This document shows positions 33,263 through 43,838 of a DNA stretch of 64,000 nt, piece after piece. This stretch comes from Pseudomonadota bacterium (GTDB lineage Bacteria; Pseudomonadota; Alphaproteobacteria; Rhizobiales; Hyphomicrobiaceae). The notes under the pieces were generated by a model that saw only the letters and a list, made by a program, of their open reading frames with translations, had not been told where the DNA came from and did no database searches. The translations under genes and the position numbers were made by a program. The DNA is taken from the NCBI GenBank assembly GCA_023430315.1, contig JAEZAW010000344.1:1-64000 (forward strand), in the 5' to 3' direction. The number at the start of each line of letters is the position of its first letter. Within the stretch, counting starts at the first letter, position 1.

Positions 33263-35374
33263 CTATGCCCCGCGCAGTCGATCGGGCCTTTTCTTTGAGC
33301 AGACTGATTTGGCGACGGCAGCTCGCCATTGGGTCAGCTCGGCTAACCATGCTTCGCTCGAACTATCGCTGGGTGCCCTCCAGTCTCCACGAGGCGAGAG
33401 CGAGCCACCTGAGCTAACTTTTGGCCCGTTCGGAAGCGCAGAACGCTTGAATTGGCTCTTTTCAAAGAACCGCCGCACAAAAACATCCAGCCACTTTACG
33501 ATAGCGTCTAGATCGTAGGCGTGACGCGCCTCGCACGGTAGGCTAGCTGGCCACTCACCCTTGTCGACGCTTCCCCACGCATGAAGAGCGAGAAATGCGA
33601 TTTTGCTCGGCCGGAAGCCGTGGCGGGTGCAGTAGTAGAGATAGAAGTCCTGGAGTTCATACGGCCCGACAATGTCCTCAGTCCGTTGAACGCTGTCAGG
33701 CAAGTCGGCGGGTAACAGTTCGGGAGAGATCTCTGTGCTCAAGATATCTAGTAGAACTGCATTGCTGTCTGCATCATAAAGGCTCTCTGCCACGACCCAC
33801 CTTATGAGATGCTGGATAAGCGTTTTGGGGACCGACGAGTTCACATTGTAGTGTGACATCTGATCGCCAACGCCATACGTGCACCAGCCAAGTGCGATCT
33901 CGGAGAGGTCTCCAGTCCCGAGAACCAAAGCGCTTCTATGATTTGCAAGTCGAAAGAGCAGCGACGTCCGCGCTCCGGCTTGCACATTCTCGAAAGTCAC
34001 ATCGTATGCGGGCACGCCCTCCCAGAAGGGATGTCCTATGTCCTTCAGCATCTGCAGGCACGCTGGTGTGACGTCGATTTCGTCAGCGGACACGCCGAGT
34101 GCGCGCATTAAACTCCAAGCGTTTCGCTTAGTTCGGTCGGTGGTCCCGAAAGCAGGCAGCGTGTAGGCAAGTATGTTCTCGCGGGGTAATTCTAGCGCGT
34201 CCATCGCGCGCGTGGCTACAATGAGTGCGTGCGTCGAATCCAGGCCTCCCGACAGTCCGATGACAATGTGAGAGGTTCGTGTCGCCGATAGTCGCTGCCG
34301 CAGCCCATGAACCTGAATGTTGAATGCCTCAAAGCAGTGTTCACGCAATTTGCCCATATCCGCAGGCACAAATGGGAAGCGACTCACGGGGCGCAGAAGT
34401 CCTGTCGGATGCTCGCATTCCATCGAAAGTGAAAAGTGGATGCGCCGAAATTTATCTACGCCAACGGAATTTATAGCGGCGCAGTCAGCAAATGTGCCGT
34501 GGCGCATCCGCTCCTGTCGAATTAGCTCAAGATCGATATCGCATGTTACCGCTGAGCCTTCGGCTGCAAACCGCTCGCTCTCCCCCAAAAGCACGCCATT
34601 TTCATAGATCATCGCGTGGCCGTCCCACGCTAAATCCGTTGTAGATTCTCCAAGCCCTGCTGCCGAATAGATGTATGCGGACATACATCGACCGGAGTGG
34701 GCTTTGCATAACGCGTGCCGGTACTCCGATTTACCGATTGTTATGTTACTCGCAGAGAGATTCGCCACGACGGTCGCTCCCGAGAGAGCAGCGTGGGCAC
34801 TAGGAGGGATCGGCACCCATACGTCCTCACATATCTCAACGCTCAAAACGAATTGAGGGAAGTCGCGAGCGGCGAACAGTAGATCGGTGCCGAATGGTGT
34901 ATCGTGCCCGGCCAACGCAATCTGAAGCTGCGACATGGCAGCGCCAGATCTAAAGTGACGCGCTTCGTAGAACTCTCGATAGTTGGGAAGATAGGACTTC
35001 GGGACCACACCAAGTATGGTTCCTCGATGCATGACGACGGCGGCATTGTAGAGATGGCCACGGACTCTTATGGGGGCGCCGACCACGCAGATCGGTCGCA
35101 GCTCCCTGCTCCTTTCGGTAAGCGAAGCGATCGCAGCCTCAGTTGCATCTAACAAGGCATCTTGCAGGAGCAAATCATCGATAGAGTATCCCGTAAGGCT
35201 AAGTTCGGGAAATACGACGAGCGCTGCCCCTTGCTCATGAGCTGCCTTCCAGCCATCAAAAATCTTCGACGCGTTGCGATCCGGTTGAGCAAGTGACACA
35301 AGGGGGCTACGTGCCGCCACGCGCACCATCCCATAACTATAAATACTATCGAGAGGCGCGACGTCGCTTGCCAT
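33263..35374 (-). CDS. nadE: Glutamine-dependent NAD+ synthase
   Basis: The 703-residue enzyme converts nicotinic acid adenine dinucleotide to NAD+ using glutamine as nitrogen source. The N-terminal nitrilase-type glutaminase (residues 20-310) shows Glu in [17 protein letters not shown], Lys in [14 protein letters not shown] and Cys in VEICEDVW. The C-terminal NAD-synthetase domain has the P-loop [14 protein letters not shown] and ends with [11 protein letters not shown]. Length and layout resemble the Mycobacterium-type enzyme. It starts in a TAATG overlap with the glycosyltransferase-like gene, so it is part of that operon. A second full-length NAD+ synthase inside a sugar cluster is unusual. 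A specialised amidotransferase role is possible. Confidence 0.93.
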   Translation of the reverse strand: MASDVAPLDSIYSYGMVRVAARSPLVSLAQPDRNASKIFDGWKAAHEQGAALVVFPELSLTGYSIDDLLLQDALLDATEAAIASLTERSRELRPICVVGAPIRVRGHLYNAAVVMHRGTILGVVPKSYLPNYREFYEARHFRSGAAMSQLQIALAGHDTPFGTDLLFAARDFPQFVLSVEICEDVWVPIPPSAHAALSGATVVANLSASNITIGKSEYRHALCKAHSGRCMSAYIYSAAGLGESTTDLAWDGHAMIYENGVLLGESERFAAEGSAVTCDIDLELIRQERMRHGTFADCAAINSVGVDKFRRIHFSLSMECEHPTGLLRPVSRFPFVPADMGKLREHCFEAFNIQVHGLRQRLSATRTSHIVIGLSGGLDSTHALIVATRAMDALELPRENILAYTLPAFGTTDRTKRNAWSLMRALGVSADEIDVTPACLQMLKDIGHPFWEGVPAYDVTFENVQAGARTSLLFRLANHRSALVLGTGDLSEIALGWCTYGVGDQMSHYNVNSSVPKTLIQHLIRWVVAESLYDADSNAVLLDILSTEISPELLPADLPDSVQRTEDIVGPYELQDFYLYYCTRHGFRPSKIAFLALHAWGSVDKGEWPASLPCEARHAYDLDAIVKWLDVFVRRFFEKSQFKRSALPNGPKVSSGGSLSPRGDWRAPSDSSSEAWLAELTQWRAAVAKSVCSKKRPDRLRGA

Positions 35375-37374
35375 TAGCCACTCGAGTTTCCCACGCGCGA
35401 AACCATTACGCTTTTAATGCCGAATACATATCGACCACTCGTCCACACTCTCACTTCAATGCCCGTGGCCGCACTCGATACGAGGTCTTCTTCATGAACG
35501 TCGAATTCCAACGAGACATCTCGACTGCCAAAATTGCAGTTCAATATCGGCACAGCAGCCAGCTGACGCTCTGTATCCACGACCTCCGCAAATATATGGC
35601 TGCGACGGGGCTTCTTAGCGCGATACCGCCGCAAAGATTCTTTTGTGCTTAGAACTAGCCCCCTTAGGATCTCCCGCTGTCGGTGAAGTGAGGTTAGGGC
35701 CGCGCTACCCGCCTCAGACCCATTGGAGCCCAGGGTAACGAACTCCATGTGCACGCGGTATCGTCCCGGGAAGAGGCGCGCATATGGCCCATAAGCAATG
35801 AAGCCTGCCATATCCTTCGATGACCAGATGTCCGTTCCAACCTTCGTCCCTGCGGTTCCAACAAACATGCGCTGAAGCCAACTCTCCTTGTATGGTCTAC
35901 CTTCAGTCCAGGGGCGCGGGCGGACGAAGCCATGACGGATGCGCGTGCTAAATGGCGTTTTGGTAGCACCAACAAACTCGGCGAATAGCCGCTCAAAGCG
36001 CGTGTGGATTGCGTTTACGCCCACGAAACGTCGTGGATCTTCACCCGCGGCAATCCGAGCTTGCTCCGCCAATACCAGCTTTACAAACGATGCCATTGTT
36101 CCGGAGGCTGCGGTCTGATTGCTCGGATCGTACGCAAACACGATCGCATCCGCTGTCTCGGCGATCTCCTCAGGCGATGAAATTCTAACGAGGTCCGAAC
36201 TTTGGCCGAATTCTGCCGCGCGGTCATCACAAACAAGCAGAGGTTCACGGCCCAGGTCGTGCCAAAGTTCTGCAAATAGACTAAGCAGGTTCTCGCCTTG
36301 TCCTATCCACGCTAGGCGCACGGATGGTGGCGCACTCACAAAGATATCTGCAAGGAACGGAAGAATATGGCGCGGGTCGTAAGTCTCCGAGTCGAATGAA
36401 CCCGGCAAATAGTCTGCGACGGTTGGCTGTTGCATTTCCTCTCGAATGACAGACCGTAGCGCCCGCAGGTACGCCGAGCCCGGAGCATCAGATAAGCGAA
36501 ACTCCTCTATCTCGTCGTCAGGACACCCCCAAGAGGCCTCCTGTTCCCGAGCCTCCGCGCAGACCACCCGGTCCACAAATGCTACATGATCGTTTGAAAC
36601 GCTGTCGTTTCGATGTGCCGGCGTGACTTGCCGAGTATGATCGCAATGGTAACCCAAGAGCTTAGAGGACAAGTCGCCCGTCGCTCCGTGGAGAAGATGT
36701 AGGCGCTTGGCCATATTAGAATCGACATGCCAACCAAGCAGCATAGCTTCGTCAAAGCCATGCAAACGGTGTAAATCCTCCCGCTCTATTAACTGAAAGT
36801 CGCCGGGTGCGTCGAAGCGAATAACAGGAATGCCGGTCACAATCTCATTCAGATGCGCATACTTGGACCAGTGCCGTATCGCTTGGATGGTTCCGTGGGC
36901 ATCCTTGCGATCGAAGGTTTCCCAAAGCGTCTCCGGAATTTCGCATCTGGGAAGATGGTAGAACCCGCGCGGAAGCTCCGCCGCGATATCAGACAAAGAG
37001 CGATCTGTGTGGGGCACGAAAATCATGTCAGTGTTGGTCGACAGTATCCAGCGGTTGGCGTGATTTGACCGGCGAACGGCAATGTTGCGCGCAACGGGTT
37101 CGAGTGCGACTAGATGAGACTTATCGCGGAATCTTCGGTGTAGAGTGGGTCGAACACGCAGTATCCTGAGGCGTGCCTTGGCCGCCGCAGAAAGGGTGTC
37201 TAGAATAGCTTCAGGAAATGTTGGGTAGTCATCGGGTGTATTATAGTCGACGAACAATATCTCGTCGGTTGGGTCGCTCAATATGGCGGCAATGCAATTG
37301 AGGCTGAGGGCGGCGCGCTTGTGGAGATTGTAACCGTAATTGTCGTTCCGCCCATAGAGTATCACCGAGATCAT
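35374..37374 (-). CDS. Large glycosyltransferase-like protein
   Basis: This 666-residue protein begins with a GT-A-like region: [30 protein letters not shown], then [16 protein letters not shown] and a segment STNTDMIF with an acidic DxD-like pair. A middle Rossmann-like part ([16 protein letters not shown]) and a C-terminal beta-sandwich-like part ([38 protein letters not shown]) follow. The start at 37374 has GAGGTG 4 nt upstream and is the first ATG with the GT motif. The frame upstream to 37518 overlaps the methyltransferase gene. Its stop overlaps the NAD+ synthase start. Donor and acceptor are unknown. Confidence 0.75.
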   Translation of the reverse strand: MISVILYGRNDNYGYNLHKRAALSLNCIAAILSDPTDEILFVDYNTPDDYPTFPEAILDTLSAAAKARLRILRVRPTLHRRFRDKSHLVALEPVARNIAVRRSNHANRWILSTNTDMIFVPHTDRSLSDIAAELPRGFYHLPRCEIPETLWETFDRKDAHGTIQAIRHWSKYAHLNEIVTGIPVIRFDAPGDFQLIEREDLHRLHGFDEAMLLGWHVDSNMAKRLHLLHGATGDLSSKLLGYHCDHTRQVTPAHRNDSVSNDHVAFVDRVVCAEAREQEASWGCPDDEIEEFRLSDAPGSAYLRALRSVIREEMQQPTVADYLPGSFDSETYDPRHILPFLADIFVSAPPSVRLAWIGQGENLLSLFAELWHDLGREPLLVCDDRAAEFGQSSDLVRISSPEEIAETADAIVFAYDPSNQTAASGTMASFVKLVLAEQARIAAGEDPRRFVGVNAIHTRFERLFAEFVGATKTPFSTRIRHGFVRPRPWTEGRPYKESWLQRMFVGTAGTKVGTDIWSSKDMAGFIAYGPYARLFPGRYRVHMEFVTLGSNGSEAGSAALTSLHRQREILRGLVLSTKESLRRYRAKKPRRSHIFAEVVDTERQLAAVPILNCNFGSRDVSLEFDVHEEDLVSSAATGIEVRVWTSGRYVFGIKSVMVSRVGNSSG

Positions 37375-37387
37375 TCGCACCTCGAGT

Positions 37388-38167
37388 CTAGATCGGCCTC
37401 GCATCAATAAGCATGTGCCAGCCAAATCGACGCTCCAGAGCTTCAAACATTGCCTTCGGCATCTCTTTAAACCACGGCTGTCTGTCGTATTCGTGGTTGA
37501 TGTATTTCTCAATAACATACGGAAAAATATGGCTCTGCCGAACGTGTTCGAGCTGGAACTTCTCGGCTACGAGCGTCTCGACATCTTCCGGAGTATACGT
37601 GGTGGCGATCGGGCAGCCTGACTGCGCTTCGGGTTGATCCAAGCCAGCGTCGATCATCGCATCCTTCCAAGAATTCTTCGCATACAGCATGAAACGAAAC
37701 AGGCCGTCGGATTTTATTACCTTTCGAATTTCCTCAACGACTGCCCTCTGGTTCGGCGTGTGATGGATCACGCCAAACGAGTAAACGAGATCAAAGGAAT
37801 TTGGACTGAAAGTGCTGCCGAGAGTTTCCGCATTGCAAGACAGCAGTGTTCCGCTGAGATTGAATACTTCGAAGCGTTTGCGAGTGAGCGCGAGGCTAGC
37901 CTCTGACAGCTCAACGCCCGTGTAGTCAGCGCCGGCGCGCGCGAAGTTCACTGCATCCGTGCCTATCCCACACCCTACTTCGAGTACTCGCGCACCACGC
38001 CATCGATCAAATTCCGCAAAGCCTGGAATATGTGGCTCTACGAAATATTTGCGCGCCTCGACTTCATCAAAATACTCGCGTGTTCCAACGTCGAGTCGAG
38101 AATGGCGGATATTGCATGGTCTGCGGTCCCAATACTCTTGGACCTGCGCGATGGAGACATCTCGCAT
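37388..38167 (-). CDS. SAM-dependent methyltransferase
   Basis: The 259-residue class I methyltransferase has motif I VLEVGCGIGTDAVNFARAG near residue 65, motif II FDLVYSFGVIHHTPN and the following IRKVIKSDG. It resembles sugar or cyclopropane-type methyltransferases in polysaccharide clusters. It lies 13 bp upstream of the glycosyltransferase-like gene and 32 bp downstream of the dehydrogenase gene. Confidence 0.88.
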   Translation of the reverse strand: MRDVSIAQVQEYWDRRPCNIRHSRLDVGTREYFDEVEARKYFVEPHIPGFAEFDRWRGARVLEVGCGIGTDAVNFARAGADYTGVELSEASLALTRKRFEVFNLSGTLLSCNAETLGSTFSPNSFDLVYSFGVIHHTPNQRAVVEEIRKVIKSDGLFRFMLYAKNSWKDAMIDAGLDQPEAQSGCPIATTYTPEDVETLVAEKFQLEHVRQSHIFPYVIEKYINHEYDRQPWFKEMPKAMFEALERRFGWHMLIDARPI

Positions 38168-38199
38168 GGATTTTCTGAGCTCTATTGTTCAGTCGACAG

Positions 38200-39573
38200 C
38201 TATGCCGCCGGGGATCTGCTGCTGATCGGGGCTGGAGCGAACGTTTCGTTCCCACGCCCGAGAGTCACATAGGATGCAACGCTATCTTGAGCCTCTTTGG
38301 ACAGCATACGCCAAGGGTCGATGACGGCGCGCCTTACGCCGTCGCTTGTTAGGTCAAGTGATGTAATGCCTCGCAGGTCTGCCCAAGGTGTCATTAGTAC
38401 CACTGTGCTCGCCCGCTGGATCGCCTTCAGGACGTCCGAGTAGGCGGATACCGCATCCCCCAGAATTGCGCTAGCGGGCTCAAGTGCCTGAGCATCCCAA
38501 ACAGCCACTTTGAAGCCGCACCGGGTGAGTTGCAACGCGAGCATGACGCCTTGCGAGGCCTCGACAACGACCGTGTCGGGCTTATATGAAAGACCTAAGA
38601 TGGCGACGGTTTCGCCCTTCCCGGTATTCTCTTCAATAGCCTTACGCAAGCGCTCAAGTTGATAGTCATTGATGCTATCGGTTGCTTCCGCTAAGTCGGG
38701 GCGTGCTCCCAATAGATGAGCCAGCGCAGCGAAAGCCTTGTTGTCTCTGGGAAAGCAGGGCCCCCCGTATCCGATGGCGCTCTTTAGATACTTTCGACCA
38801 ATCCGGCTGTCAGCTCCAACAGCTCTGTTCACGACGGCCGCATCGGCGCCTGGCAGGTGATCGCACATATCAGCAATCATATTTGCGTATGAAATCTTGG
38901 TCGTAACAAAGGTGTTGATGGATATCTTAGTCAGCTCCGCATTCACGAGCGACATGCGATGGATCTCTGGAGTACTCTCGGTGATGTCATTGTAAAGACT
39001 CTCGAGCATCTGGCCGGCGCGCGGGTCGGATTCTCCGATAAGGATCATATCGGGATTGAGCATGTCGCGGATAACCGAGCCAAGCGCGATAAACTCGGGA
39101 TTATAGCAAAGGCCGATGTCGGAACCTACCTTGCGGCCTGACGCTTGCTCAAGCGCGCTGCGTATCTCTCCATCGGTCGAACCTGGAACTACGGTAGAAG
39201 TAATCGCCACTACGTGGTAGCCGGCTTTTTTTCGCAGCTCTCGACCAATCCGTCGGACGGCATCGAGCACGTAGGCATTGCTGAATAGATGATCACTTCC
39301 ACTAGGGGTCGGCACAATTACAAACGTGATATCCGATTGAGAGATCGCAACTTCGTAATCTTGAGTGGCGCGAATTCGTTCCTGCCCTGATGTCAAGAAC
39401 TCCTGCAGCATTGGTTCGGTTACCGGAGCTCGCCCTTCCGCCAGAGCCTCGACTAGCTTTGGATTCAGGTCGATCCCAATTACTTCATAACCTTTGTGTG
39501 CAAACACGGCTACCATGGGTGAGCCGAGTTTGCCCAGCCCAACGACCGAAAGTCGAGGCCTTGCTATCTGCAT
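38200..39573 (-). CDS. UDP-glucose/GDP-mannose dehydrogenase family protein
   Basis: This 457-residue NAD-dependent enzyme oxidises a nucleotide-sugar C6 hydroxyl to the uronic acid. The N-terminal Rossmann motif is VVGLGKLGSPM. The central region has the catalytic Cys in GYGGPCFPRDN, and the C-terminal Rossmann domain contains ILGLSYKPDTVVVEAS. A GAGGAAG ribosome site lies 6 nt before the ATG at 39573, so that start is chosen over 39585. It could supply UDP-glucuronate or a related sugar acid. The substrate is not decided. Confidence 0.92.
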   Translation of the reverse strand: MQIARPRLSVVGLGKLGSPMVAVFAHKGYEVIGIDLNPKLVEALAEGRAPVTEPMLQEFLTSGQERIRATQDYEVAISQSDITFVIVPTPSGSDHLFSNAYVLDAVRRIGRELRKKAGYHVVAITSTVVPGSTDGEIRSALEQASGRKVGSDIGLCYNPEFIALGSVIRDMLNPDMILIGESDPRAGQMLESLYNDITESTPEIHRMSLVNAELTKISINTFVTTKISYANMIADMCDHLPGADAAVVNRAVGADSRIGRKYLKSAIGYGGPCFPRDNKAFAALAHLLGARPDLAEATDSINDYQLERLRKAIEENTGKGETVAILGLSYKPDTVVVEASQGVMLALQLTRCGFKVAVWDAQALEPASAILGDAVSAYSDVLKAIQRASTVVLMTPWADLRGITSLDLTSDGVRRAVIDPWRMLSKEAQDSVASYVTLGRGNETFAPAPISSRSPAA

Positions 39574-39614
39574 AATCTTCCTCATGTGTATAATAGATAA
39601 GTGAACCCGAATAA

Positions 39615-40601
39615 TTACGCGGCGATAGCGTTGCGCATTGCCGAGATATCAACTTGTTGCGCTATCCACGGATACGTCTTGCGCAAGCCGGTAATGAGCG
39701 CCCCATCAGGTGCCCATCCAAATTTCGACCGGAATAGTTCATTGTCGGATCTCCGACCGCGAACTCCTAACGGGCCTGGTATGTGCCTAATCTTGATAGC
39801 TTTGCCAGAGATTTGGATGACAAGTTCGGCAAGCTTATTAATCGTCACCATTTCTTCGGAGCCAATATTTACAGGTCCTGCGAAATTTGAGCGAATCATC
39901 AACTGCGTGGCTCGGACGCAGTCATCAATATAGAGAAACGATCTCGTCTGGAGGCCATCGCCCCAAATCTCTATTTCTCCGCCCTCGCTCGCTTGCGCAA
40001 CCTTGCGGCAAATTGCGGCGGGCGCCTTTTCGCGACCGCCGGTCCACGTGCCTTCGGGGCCGAAGATATTGTGGTAACGGGCCACCCTGCACTGCATTCC
40101 GTGGTTTCGATTATATGCTAGGTATAGCCTTTCAGAGAAGAGTTTCTCCCATCCGTACTCCGAGTCCGGAGCGGCAGGGTAGGCGCTGTCTTCCTTAGTT
40201 AGCGGGTTATCCGGGTCCTCTTGATTATGCTCCGGATATATGCACGCCGATGAAGAATAGAATATGCGCCTATTATTGCGCCGTAGGCACGCATCGAGCA
40301 TGTTTAGGTTTATGGTGGCGGAATTATGCATTACATCGGCATCGTTCTCGCCGGTGAAAATATATCCGGCTCCACCCATATCTGCGGCGAGCTGATAAAC
40401 CTCATCGAATCGACGGTCTACTGCTGAGCGACAGATGGCGGGATCGCGCAGATCAGCCATGATGAAGTCGTCAGCTTGGGTCTCGCTGAAATTTGGGAAC
40501 TTTAGATCTATCCCTCGAACCCAATAGCCCTGTTGCTTCAGGCTATTTACAAGGTGGCTTCCGATAAATCCGCCGGCGCCGCAAACAAGCGCTGTTTTCA
40601 T
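39615..40601 (-). CDS. NAD-dependent epimerase, GDP-mannose 3,5-epimerase-like
   Basis: The 328-residue extended short-chain dehydrogenase has GAGGFIGSHL at its start, and the layout of GDP-mannose 3,5-epimerases: ADMGGAGYIF, SSACIYPE and YGWEKLFSERL, where Tyr and Lys are catalytic, then NIFGPEGTWTGGREKAPAAICRKVA and IEIWGDGLQTRSFLYIDDCV. Such enzymes make GDP-L-galactose and GDP-gulose. A purine-rich GGGGGG lies 6 nt before the ATG at 40601. The gene lies 41 bp upstream of the dehydrogenase and opens the operon. Confidence 0.88.
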   Translation of the reverse strand: MKTALVCGAGGFIGSHLVNSLKQQGYWVRGIDLKFPNFSETQADDFIMADLRDPAICRSAVDRRFDEVYQLAADMGGAGYIFTGENDADVMHNSATINLNMLDACLRRNNRRIFYSSSACIYPEHNQEDPDNPLTKEDSAYPAAPDSEYGWEKLFSERLYLAYNRNHGMQCRVARYHNIFGPEGTWTGGREKAPAAICRKVAQASEGGEIEIWGDGLQTRSFLYIDDCVRATQLMIRSNFAGPVNIGSEEMVTINKLAELVIQISGKAIKIRHIPGPLGVRGRRSDNELFRSKFGWAPDGALITGLRKTYPWIAQQVDISAMRNAIAA

Positions 40602-41199
40602 GAGACCCCCCACATGAAACTCGCAGCAAATCGCTGCACAATTTGTGAATCGCGGCCGCTTACCACAGCATTCTGCAGAGCGCGGCTGCACAGGTGGAGT
40701 TAGAGGATGCCATCATGCCTGGGCAGTCGCAAGCGTAGCGGCGAGTTATGTACGGCTGAGTGTGATCCGATGATCTCAGTTCCGTTGCCCGTCTCGCGAC
40801 CAAGAGATCTCCCTCGCGAATCTCGACTCGATGACTGATGGTCGTAGCTGCGACTACGTTCAAGGCGGTTGACAACGCAGCGTGAGAACCAATGCGTTGC
40901 AGCCATTTGACCGCGTGTGTAACTGGTTGAGGCTCTTATGACGGGAGGGCGCACCAGTGAGGCAGCAAACACCGGGGCGTGAAGTCGCGCACAGTCGTCT
41001 TGATTTCAAAGCTTTCATGTTCCTCCAGAGTCTCCATCAAATGGGTGTTGGCGGCATGTGACTGAACGGCAACTATTACAGGAAAATTGCGCGCATAGCA
41101 TTTTAGCTGTGGATAAGCCCTCGCCCTGATTTGCGTCGCCCTGCTCTTGCCCTGTTTCATCTGGGGCACCATTCTTCTTTTATTTTCGGGTGAGCGACC
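40602..41199. other. Divergent promoter region of the glycan cluster
   Basis: This 598-bp stretch separates the epimerase-led operon from the plus-strand GT2 gene. It contains a TTGACA box near 40870. Frames here lack coding character. No long repeat is seen. Confidence 0.4.
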
Positions 41200-42198
41200 A
41201 TGTTTCATGAGAGCATACTAAACACCACCGCGGCCACCATTGCGACCGCTGCCACCGTCCCCAAGCCAAGCGTCAGTGTTATCGTTCCTACGCACAATCG
41301 TGGCTCGATCGTGCTGCAGTCAATCCAGAGCGCACTGGCCCTCGAGGAAGAGAACTTTGAGATCGTCGCTGTCGACGATGGCTCGAGTGACGCTACGGTA
41401 GACGTTCTGGCGAAGCTGAACGATCCCCGGGTGTCAGTGGTCAGTCTGCCCAGGAACCATGGTGCAGGTGTGGCCCGGAATGTCGGGATTGCGTTAGCCC
41501 GCGCTCCGTATGTCGCGTTTCTCGACTCTGATGATCTCTGGCTTCCTGGCCGCCTGGAGCTGCCGCTAGAGGTGCTTCGGCGGCATCCAAATGTCGGCGT
41601 CGTACTTTCCTCATTCACCACCGAAAAGAAAGGCAAGCTCACACAGCATCAGATGCCAAGCCGCCTGTATGAGGGCAGCGAGCTTGAGGGTCTCGTGGCC
41701 CGCCACGTGCTCCAGCCGACAACCTCGGGACTGACGCTTCGGAGAGACTTGCTACTGGCCATCAGCGGCTTCGACACGGCTCTCCGGTGGATGGAAGATC
41801 GCGATCTTGTCATGCGAGCGGCGCGGCATGCTGGTGGCGCGACGATAGGCAAACCTCTGTGGCATAAGCGATGGCAGCCGGATAGCATCTCTTCCAATCA
41901 CAACACCTACTTTCCGTCGCTGCTGACTTTCCTTAGCCGCCACCGCATTTACGAGAGCAAAGAGCTGGACACTCGGAACTATTTGATTGCTAGGCATTTG
42001 GCGAAGATTGCGCGTCGCTCGGGTCTCCTCGTTGCGGCGAGAGACTATCGGGAGGCGCTTCGTCGGCTTTCTCCGCGGTTGCCGCCATTGACGGTGCTAC
42101 TTATGCAGTACTTCGGTGCCCGCCGAGTGCGGCGAACCGAACAGCAAGCGCTGCTAAGGCGAGATGCCCGGCAAATATTGCCCTATGCAGCAGCATAG
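41200..42198 (+). CDS. Glycosyltransferase family 2
   Basis: The 332-residue protein is a GT-A fold family 2 enzyme: VSVIVPTHNRGSIVLQSIQSAL, VDDGSSDAT, then FLDSDDLWLPGRLE with the DxD metal motif. The acceptor-side ED of the motif WMEDRDLVMRAARH follows. It transfers a sugar from a nucleotide donor in the cytoplasm. It faces away from the minus-strand glycan operon and probably belongs to the same pathway. Confidence 0.9.
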   Translation: MFHESILNTTAATIATAATVPKPSVSVIVPTHNRGSIVLQSIQSALALEEENFEIVAVDDGSSDATVDVLAKLNDPRVSVVSLPRNHGAGVARNVGIALARAPYVAFLDSDDLWLPGRLELPLEVLRRHPNVGVVLSSFTTEKKGKLTQHQMPSRLYEGSELEGLVARHVLQPTTSGLTLRRDLLLAISGFDTALRWMEDRDLVMRAARHAGGATIGKPLWHKRWQPDSISSNHNTYFPSLLTFLSRHRIYESKELDTRNYLIARHLAKIARRSGLLVAARDYREALRRLSPRLPPLTVLLMQYFGARRVRRTEQQALLRRDARQILPYAAA

Positions 42199-42368
42199 TA
42201 GGCACGAGGACTGCAAACTCGCTCAGATACGTTTCGAGACCAGGAGATTGTTGCGCATCGAAGCCCTAGCAGCTACGTCGTTGGCTGAGCAACGAAGATC
42301 TAGCGCTGCAATTTCGAGGCCTGTGCTGCCATAGTTGCTCCGCCCCGCGCTCAGCAACTACTTGTATC

Positions 42369-43295
42369 TCAAGTGCCTCCGTCCTGGCCGCGGCGATCGA
42401 TCCAACCAATCGTATTCAGATTGGTTGCCAACGCTGAGCCGCTGTCGATCGTGATGCTGTGGTAAATCTGCCCGGATGTGTTGGTGTGGACGAAGGGATA
42501 GATGACATCCTGCACGTTGCTGGCGTCGGACAGGGACGTAAGAATATTGGCTGATCCAGCCGCCGCGTCGCCTAATCGTATCGACGTGAAGCCACCAGAA
42601 TTGACGTTCACGATGCGCAGGATCGGCTTAACGACAATGCCGGTCGGAACGCCGACGACAGTGAGCGCCGACGACTTGTTGGACGTACCCGTGCTCAAGG
42701 TGAGTTCGGCGCGGTTGAAGTGATCGCCGAACTGCCTGAACACGACGATTGCACTGCTGGACCGCACGATCGATCCAATCCGTCTAAAACTATCGTAGTC
42801 CGCCGGCATGGTCGGTGCGGTGGCGCTGGTCGAGAAAAGCGCATCCACGACGCCGGTATCGGAGCGACGGATAAGGTGGACGTGATAGGTGCCGTCAGCG
42901 ATTGAACCTGTATCGAGGCCGCCGTTGCCCGAGCCGACTGCCCAAGAGGCATCAAGGCGCTTGGTGAGCGTCGAGCCGAGATCCATGTTGGCGACGACAG
43001 AACTCGACGCGGCGGCACGGCACGCGCCGGCTGCAATGTCGATGTCGTTGGTGGCGTCGCTGCCGTTGTTCGAGAGGGTCAGGCCCGTGAGGAAGTTCGG
43101 CGGATAGCCGATAAAGGCGAGCACTTGGGCCGCAGTGAGTTCCTCGGTGGCACCCGTGCTTGCCGTGAGCCGGCCGAGAATGCGCTGTGTCGCCTGCTCG
43201 AGAACGTGCTCGTCGTTCCAATAACTCGGTTGGATGATCGTCGAATCGCCGCCGTCGGGCTTCTCGGACTGGAAATTGTGCTTGAGAGAGATCAT
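42369..43295 (-). CDS. Phage tail-fibre-like protein
   Basis: The 308-residue product opens with a phage-appendage pattern (LKHNFQSEKPDGGDSTIIQPSYWNDEHVL, then QRILGRLTASTGATEELTAAQVLAFIG). This is typical of tail-fibre or head-fibre proteins in Rhizobiales phages. The rest is beta-rich. It is the only structural-type phage gene recognised in the element. Its start overlaps the stop of the preceding small gene. Confidence 0.7.
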   Translation of the reverse strand: MISLKHNFQSEKPDGGDSTIIQPSYWNDEHVLEQATQRILGRLTASTGATEELTAAQVLAFIGYPPNFLTGLTLSNNGSDATNDIDIAAGACRAAASSSVVANMDLGSTLTKRLDASWAVGSGNGGLDTGSIADGTYHVHLIRRSDTGVVDALFSTSATAPTMPADYDSFRRIGSIVRSSSAIVVFRQFGDHFNRAELTLSTGTSNKSSALTVVGVPTGIVVKPILRIVNVNSGGFTSIRLGDAAAGSANILTSLSDASNVQDVIYPFVHTNTSGQIYHSITIDSGSALATNLNTIGWIDRRGQDGGT

Positions 43296-43489
43296 GGCTT
43301 CCTCCGGCGATGACCGTCAGGTCCAACGAACTCAGTGCCGGACGGAAGGGCTACATATTCCGCACTTGTGGTGACCGAGACGGCTGCTGAAAACGCATCG
43401 GGAGAAGCGCAAGCTCCAAATGCCACTGTGTCTGGATTACTCGGCTCGACCTTTGGCGCCTCGCGCCATCCTGCTTCTGTTTCTTGCAT
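43292..43489 (-). CDS. Hypothetical 65-residue protein
   Basis: A small protein, rich in Ala, Ser, Pro and Thr, coupled by ATGA to the tail-fibre-like gene. GAGGT 8 nt before the ATG at 43489 decides the start. Probably a phage accessory protein. Confidence 0.5.
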   Translation of the reverse strand: MQETEAGWREAPKVEPSNPDTVAFGACASPDAFSAAVSVTTSAEYVALPSGTEFVGPDGHRRRKP

Positions 43490-43561
43490 TGTGAGTACCT
43501 CGTGATGGGAGTTCGTACGCATCACTGGGGAGGGGAAGGGAGAACTAGTTGATGTAAGGCG

Positions 43562-43837
43562 TCATGGCCGGACCTCCGCGTTCATCGGCTGGGCCTGCCA
43601 CTGTCTGAACCCGTGATCGCGAAGGATGCCCTCGCTCTGCGCGAAGATCATTGCGGCGCGTAGCGTGCGTTGTGTTCGGGCCGGGCGGCCGTCGCATGAG
43701 GCCAGCACCCGGTGGCCGTCGCGCCCGGCGCGGAACGGCTGACAGCTCGAGCGCCACTCGAAGCGTTCCCCGTCGATGTTCCAGTAGCGCCAAGTTACGT
43801 CCCCCAATTGAAAGGTTATGCCCGTCTCGTGTTCCAT
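43562..43837 (-). CDS. Hypothetical 91-residue protein
   Basis: This protein (EHETGITFQLGDVTWRYWNIDGERFEWRSSC) is not recognised. It starts one base after the helicase stop. It is therefore part of the replication operon. Confidence 0.52.
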   Translation of the reverse strand: MEHETGITFQLGDVTWRYWNIDGERFEWRSSCQPFRAGRDGHRVLASCDGRPARTQRTLRAAMIFAQSEGILRDHGFRQWQAQPMNAEVRP

Positions 43838-43838
43838 C

